The notes beneath the pieces are model-generated. The model was not told where the DNA came from. It ran no database searches and worked only from the letters and a program-made list of their open reading frames with translations. From NCBI GenBank assembly GCA_022827225.1, contig JAJDTJ010000090.1:1-37687 (forward strand): DNA of 37,687 bases. Direction: 5' to 3'. The translations under genes were made by a program, and so were the position numbers. Within the stretch, counting starts at the first letter, position 1. Each line of letters opens with the position of its first letter. This DNA comes from Candidatus Poribacteria bacterium. Its GTDB lineage: Bacteria > Poribacteria > WGA-4E > WGA-3G. Below, one piece after another: positions 34,091 through 37,687 of the stretch.

Positions 34091-35293
34091 ATGCATACTA
34101 TTCTGAAAGTCTCACAAAACTATTATGTCCGCGGCGGTTCTGACCGGTACTTTTTCGAGCTCGCCGAACTCTTAAAAAACCACGGACATCAAGTCATCCC
34201 ATTTGCAGCGACAAGTCCTGAGAACGAACCGTCTGAATGGGAACACTATTTTCCACGCAGCGCAGATTTTGAGCAACCCAGAGTAGGCGATCTATTTAAC
34301 TTCTTATATTCACGGGATGCTGTTAAATCAATTCAAAAGTTGCTAAATGACGCAGAAATTGACCTCGCCCATTTCCACATCTACTACGGGAAACTTACTG
34401 CCTCAATCCTCGGCGTGATCAAAGACGCAGGTATCCCCCTCATTCAGACGCTACACGATTTTAAGTTGACATGTCCAGTTCATAGTCATACCTCAAACAA
34501 TCAAATTTGTGAAGCGTGTGCAGGTAAACACTTTTGGCGGGCGCTCCCCAAACGATGCAATAGAGGTTCATTCGCACGCACTGCCCTCAACGTTACCGAA
34601 TCTTATGTCTCGCGGCTGCTCGGTTCACACGACAAGTTTGACCATTTCATTTCCGTATGCCACTTCAACCGGAAAAAGATGATACAATATGGGATCCCTG
34701 AAAATAAAATATCAACAGTCCACAACTTTGTTGATGTCTCCAATATCACACCGAGTTTCAAGGCAGGGGACTATCTACTCTATTTTGGGCGGTTGTACCG
34801 TGCCAAAGGAATTTTTACGTTGATAGATGCAGCACTGCCACTCAAGCATGTGCCCCTCTATATTGTTGGAGAGGGTGAGGCAGTACCTGAACTCCAGCGT
34901 GTGCTTGAAGAAAATGAATGTGACCATATTCACTTGCTCGGTTTTAAGCAAGGCAACGAACTCCAGGAACTCATCCAGAATAGCATTTGTATGGTTTTGC
35001 CATCCGAATTGTATGAAAACTGTCCGATGTCTATTTTAGAGTCTTATGCTTACGGCAAACCAGCGATTGGTGCAGATATCGGTGGGATTCCTGAACTCAT
35101 TGAAGATGGCGTTGATGGGTTGCTCTTTCCAGCAGGCGAACGAGAGGCATTGCAGGAACGTCTATTATGGATGTTTGAACATAAGGATGAGGCAGTAGAG
35201 ATGGGGCGCGCGGGCCGCTATAAGGTGGAAACCGAGTTTAATGCAGACGTTCACTATGAAAGAATTATGAACATCTATCAACAATTTTTGTAA
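34091..35293 (+). CDS. Family 4 glycosyltransferase
   Basis: 400 aa GT-B fold. The N-terminal domain has RGGSDRYFFELAELLKNHGH (acceptor side). Residues about 135-165 hold a Cys cluster (TCPVHS, CEACAG, RCNRGS) seen in one subgroup of these enzymes. The C-terminal donor domain contains YFGRLYRAKGI, VGEGEAVPELQ, LPSELYENCPMSILESYAYG and GGIPELIEDGVDGLLF with the E-x7-E signature. It transfers a sugar from a nucleotide-sugar donor, cytoplasmic side of the membrane. It lies 36 bp after the epimerase gene, and no SD is visible, so coupling is likely. Confidence 0.9.
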   Translation: MHTILKVSQNYYVRGGSDRYFFELAELLKNHGHQVIPFAATSPENEPSEWEHYFPRSADFEQPRVGDLFNFLYSRDAVKSIQKLLNDAEIDLAHFHIYYGKLTASILGVIKDAGIPLIQTLHDFKLTCPVHSHTSNNQICEACAGKHFWRALPKRCNRGSFARTALNVTESYVSRLLGSHDKFDHFISVCHFNRKKMIQYGIPENKISTVHNFVDVSNITPSFKAGDYLLYFGRLYRAKGIFTLIDAALPLKHVPLYIVGEGEAVPELQRVLEENECDHIHLLGFKQGNELQELIQNSICMVLPSELYENCPMSILESYAYGKPAIGADIGGIPELIEDGVDGLLFPAGEREALQERLLWMFEHKDEAVEMGRAGRYKVETEFNADVHYERIMNIYQQFL

Positions 35294-35315
35294 AGCGGCA
35301 TCTTGCCTGTTTTAC

Positions 35316-35344
35316 TTGACGAAAAATGATCGGTTTGTTACAAT
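35316..35344 (+). promoter_or_regulatory. Sigma-70 promoter upstream of the Uma2-like gene
   Basis: TTGACG (35316-35321), a 17-bp spacer and TACAAT (35339-35344) are in the gap after the glycosyltransferase. The leader to the ATG at 35442 would be about 90 nt. Confidence 0.7.
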
Positions 35345-35441
35345 TGTACGAAATGTTTCCATAGTTTTCAAAAATGGTTGAAGGCAGCACCAACGTCCTT
35401 ACCCAAGGCAGAGATATTTCTCACCGGATATGGAGAAGATC

Positions 35442-36257
35442 ATGCACACCCTTGACGACTTTGAATTCAAGCAAAGAAAATATATGCCTGTCTTTCCAAA
35501 AGCAAGCGGCAAACCAACCATTTTTATCGCAGGATACCCTTGTGAGGACGATAAACCTATGCCAGCTACCGAATTTCATGGGATGCAGACACATACTTTA
35601 TGTGACCAATTCTTACGATATTTTCAGATCCATGAAAATATTCACGTCGGCATGGACAATTTTATTTATTACCGTGAAGGGGATCTCAGAAAGGTGGTAG
35701 CCCCTGATGTGTATGTCGTGTTAGGGGCTGCGAGACTTCCACTGCGCCGGAGTTTTTATACATGGGCAGAGGGTGCTGTACCTACAACAGTTTTTGAATT
35801 TCTCTCGGATGCCACAGAGTCTGAGGATCGACATGAAAAAATTCAAATCTATCTCGGTGATATGGGTTCTCAAGAGTACTTCATCCATCAACCTGAAATG
35901 GAGAAGCCTGCCGAGTTTCGAGGGTGGCAGCGAAGTCCTTCGGGTGATATCCTTGAGATGGCACCGGATGCACAAGGTGGTTTGTTCAGCGAGGCATTAA
36001 ATCTGTGGTTCCGGTGGGAGGATCAACTTGATACCCATGTGCGGCTTTTGCGTCCGTATCTTCCGGATGGCACCCCGATTACGACTTCAATGGAAGAGGA
36101 GCGACTTCGGATACAGGAGCAGCAACTTCGCGTGCAAGCGGAAGCAGTCGCAGAAGCCGCAGAAGCACGCGCTGCCGAGGAAACCCAACGCCGCCGCGAA
36201 ATAGAAGCTGAATTAGAACGTCTCCGTTCACAACTCGCTTTAGAGTCTAACCAATAG
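35442..36257 (+). CDS. Uma2-family PD-(D/E)XK nuclease-like protein with C-terminal coiled coil
   Basis: About 271 aa. The core (about 40-160) matches the DUF820/Uma2 family: QTHTLCDQFLRYF, VVAPDVYVVLG (the conserved PD), TTVFEFLSDATESED (E in place of the usual xVEI.S), and DRHEKIQIYLGDMGSQEYFI (K-x-Y-x-x-x-G). These are restriction-like folds common in cyanobacteria and related genomes, with poorly known targets. Residues about 210-265 are a charged coiled coil rich in E, A, R and Q (EEERLRIQEQQLRVQAEAV). The ATG at 35442 is preferred because GGAGAAG sits 7 nt before it; an in-frame ATG at 35430 precedes that SD. Confidence 0.85.
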   Translation: MHTLDDFEFKQRKYMPVFPKASGKPTIFIAGYPCEDDKPMPATEFHGMQTHTLCDQFLRYFQIHENIHVGMDNFIYYREGDLRKVVAPDVYVVLGAARLPLRRSFYTWAEGAVPTTVFEFLSDATESEDRHEKIQIYLGDMGSQEYFIHQPEMEKPAEFRGWQRSPSGDILEMAPDAQGGLFSEALNLWFRWEDQLDTHVRLLRPYLPDGTPITTSMEEERLRIQEQQLRVQAEAVAEAAEARAAEETQRRREIEAELERLRSQLALESNQ

Positions 36258-36325
36258 AAAGCCGACCCTTTTGTTAGTTTTCTAATTTACTATTCAACAA
36301 TTCTTTAAAACAAGGAGCATTAACT

Positions 36326-36931
36326 ATGCTAAAATCCCAAATACTTTTGGTTACTATTTTGATGAGTTGCCTTACTTTTCTGTCTTGCGACCGGGTACAA
36401 CAAATGGCAGGACCCATGGCACCCGGTGAAGATACCATGGATCCCACTGACATGACGGATCCCACTGATATGACGACAGGACCCTCCGTCGTTATAAACG
36501 AGTTGATGGCAGATAACGACAATACCATCGCTGACCCGCAAGGAGACTACGACGACTGGCTTGAGCTGTACAACCGTACCGATAGTGCTGTACTGCTCAC
36601 CGGAATGTATCTTTCCGACAAAGAAGATAATCCTACCAAGTGGGCATTTCCCGAAAACACCCAGATTCCAGCAAATGGATACTTGGTTGTGTGGTTAGAT
36701 GAGGATCATGATGACGAAGAGGCTACAGAAGGATTACATGCCAACTTCAAATTATCTAAAGGCGGGGAAGTTGCCTTGTTCGTGGATACCGATGCAAACG
36801 GCAATCAAGTGTTGGATAGCATTACGTTTGGGGAGCAAGAGACGGATGTTGCTTTTGGGCGCTTGCCCGATGGCACCGGTGATTTCCAAGTTGTACAGGC
36901 AACCCCTGGGGCAGCAAATATGGCAAATTAG
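36326..36931 (+). CDS. Lipoprotein with lamin-tail domain
   Basis: 201 aa. A lipoprotein signal peptide with lipobox LTFLSC near residue 21 is followed by a disordered acidic stretch with a DPTDMT tandem repeat (36440-36475). Residues about 55-195 form a lamin-tail domain (VVINELMADND, DYDDWLELYNRTDSAV, GMYLSD, WAFPENTQIPANGYLVVW, GRLPDGTGDF), an Ig-like fold for cell-surface interactions. AAGGAG lies 8 nt before the ATG. It sits between the Uma2-like gene and the LRR gene, both apparently separate transcripts. Confidence 0.9.
   Translation: MLKSQILLVTILMSCLTFLSCDRVQQMAGPMAPGEDTMDPTDMTDPTDMTTGPSVVINELMADNDNTIADPQGDYDDWLELYNRTDSAVLLTGMYLSDKEDNPTKWAFPENTQIPANGYLVVWLDEDHDDEEATEGLHANFKLSKGGEVALFVDTDANGNQVLDSITFGEQETDVAFGRLPDGTGDFQVVQATPGAANMAN
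36440..36475 (+). repeat. 18-bp tandem repeat in the lamin-tail lipoprotein gene
   Basis: Two 18-bp units beginning GATCCCACTGA (36440-36457 and 36458-36475, one difference) encode DPTDMT twice in the linker after the lipobox. This lengthens a flexible spacer between membrane and domain. Confidence 0.85.
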
Positions 36932-37093
36932 AATCCGGATAACTATCTGAAACTGCTTCAGCGAAGTTTGAGTTCCTGAAGTAATCCATTGGGTTTGTCA
37001 AGTAGAATTCGGAACATTGGAAGGTAGCAAATAGGTACATTTGTTCCGCCTTCCTTTCTTTTCCTATTGTTCATTTGAAGGAGTATAAATTTT

Positions 37094-37570
37094 TTGAAAA
37101 TTTTCATATCTGCTGAATTAACGCGAGCACAATTCTTAAGCCAGACCTCAAGAATTGTGAGCGTTCTCATCCTAATTCTTATCACATGCGCTTTGTTTTT
37201 AACACTACACCAGACAGCAACCGCACAGACCGTCTACATCCCTGACTCTCGTCTTCGCGCTGCACTTGAATTAGCATTAGGTAAACAAGCTGGGGCTGAC
37301 ATTACTCAGACAGAGATGGCAAGTTTAGAGTCGCTTGACGCATTTGATTCTGGAATTCGTAGTATAAAAGGTATTGAATATGCTATCAATCTGACGCAAC
37401 TGCATCTTGGACGTAACCGAATAGCAGATGTGTCTCCGCTCGAGAATTTGACAAACCTGATCTATCTCGATCTTCACCGTAATCAAAAGATATCGGATAT
37501 ATCGCCGCTCAAAAATTTGACAAAATTGATATGGCTCTCTCTTAGAGGTAACCCAAGTTGCCACTTGTAA
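37094..37570 (+). pseudogene. Exported leucine-rich-repeat protein, truncated by an IS
   Basis: The 158-aa frame starts at a TTG (SD GAAGGAG, 10 nt upstream). A signal-anchor-like hydrophobic segment (about 22-42, IVSVLILILITCALFL) precedes VYIPDSRLRAALELALG, a typical start of internalin-like LRR proteins. LRR units then follow (LTQLHLGRNRIADVSPL, NLIYLDLHRNQKISDISPL, KLIWLSLRGNP). The frame enters the IS at about 37550 and ends after four IS-derived residues (SCHL) at a stop in the IS terminus. The original gene was therefore longer and the rest is not in this window. Confidence 0.8.
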
Positions 37571-37687
37571 ATCCATGGGATTTCCTATATAGTGTTTTTA
37601 TCGAAAAAACAAAAGGAGAACCCCATGGATCTAACTATTGTAGCACTTTACACGATTTGTGACGACCTTTTAATCGCAATCGGACAC
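37548..37687 (+). mobile_element. Right-end fragment of the IS982-like insertion sequence
   Basis: The 140 bp match the reverse complement of positions 1-140. The terminus starts at about 37550 (AACCCAAGTTGCC), inside the LRR gene. The transposase reads toward the window end. This copy carries about 12 differences from the left copy, so the two are independent, diverged insertions. Confidence 0.75.
37625..37687 (+). CDS. Transposase N-terminus (IS982-like), partial
   Basis: Twenty-one codons from an ATG preceded by AAAGGAGAA, running off the window edge. The sequence MDLTIVALYTICDDLL matches the left copy exactly, but codon 18 is Ala rather than Ser and six other codons differ silently. The family call shares the uncertainty given for the left copy. 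Confidence 0.6.
   Translation, partial: MDLTIVALYTICDDLLIAIGH

Overview
The window looks like a bacterial contig of moderate GC content. Genes are dense, with mixed ATG/TTG/GTG starts and Shine-Dalgarno (SD) sites. Several promoters match the sigma-70 consensus (TTGACA, 17 bp, TATAAT). The gene content is a family mix often seen in Candidatus Poribacteria and similar uncultured marine or sponge-associated lineages: secreted sialate-esterase, DUF4838, beta-helix lipoprotein, lamin-tail lipoprotein, leucine-rich repeat, Uma2, Hen1/Pnkp, and enolase-superfamily sugar-acid enzymes. That taxonomic guess comes from gene content only.

Both ends of the window are the first 140 bp of the same insertion-sequence family (IS982-like, judged from 21 N-terminal transposase codons), in inverted orientation and about 91% identical. 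The contig therefore probably ends in a multicopy element. From the left: a cyclic-nucleotide-gated PP2C/SpoIIE phosphatase (277-1467); a secreted unknown (minus); an O-antigen ligase-like membrane protein overlapping a deoxyhypusine-synthase-like gene (2790-5280); a minus-strand group with a degenerate receiver protein, a CYTH (class IV cyclase-like) protein and a 61-aa unknown (6719-5288); and a plus-strand operon of cysteine hydrolase, nucleoside-type MFS transporter, DUF4838 protein and a large double-VWA membrane protein (6948-13767).

Next is a compact type II restriction-modification pair (PmeII-like endonuclease and N4/N6 methyltransferase, minus strand), directly beside the 3' end of a tRNA-Ile(GAT) gene with its own consensus promoter. 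Then follow an HpcH/HpaI aldolase, an unknown with possible deacetylase-like fold, threonine synthase, RecD2 helicase, a secreted sialate O-acetylesterase and an enolase-superfamily dehydratase (16129-24998). A TrpD-like phosphoribosyltransferase lies on the minus strand (26584-25100). A 120-bp MITE-like element and a perfect sigma-70 promoter precede a complete Hen1-Pnkp RNA repair operon (26942-30965).

The right third holds envelope genes: beta-helix lipoprotein, polysaccharide deacetylase, epimerase/dehydratase, glycosyltransferase, Uma2-like nuclease with coiled coil, lamin-tail lipoprotein, and a leucine-rich-repeat gene cut short by the right-hand IS. The most unusual overall feature is repeat invasion. 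A dispersed family of short, degenerate arrays (AGCCGAT / CTGATAACTGACAA types) fills several intergenic gaps. It also sits in frame inside recD2 and supplies the C-terminus and stop codon of the TrpD-like gene. A separate perfect palindrome is embedded in frame in the O-antigen ligase gene. Two tiny ORFs with excellent ribosome-binding sites (15 and 22 codons) precede the dehydratase and recD2.
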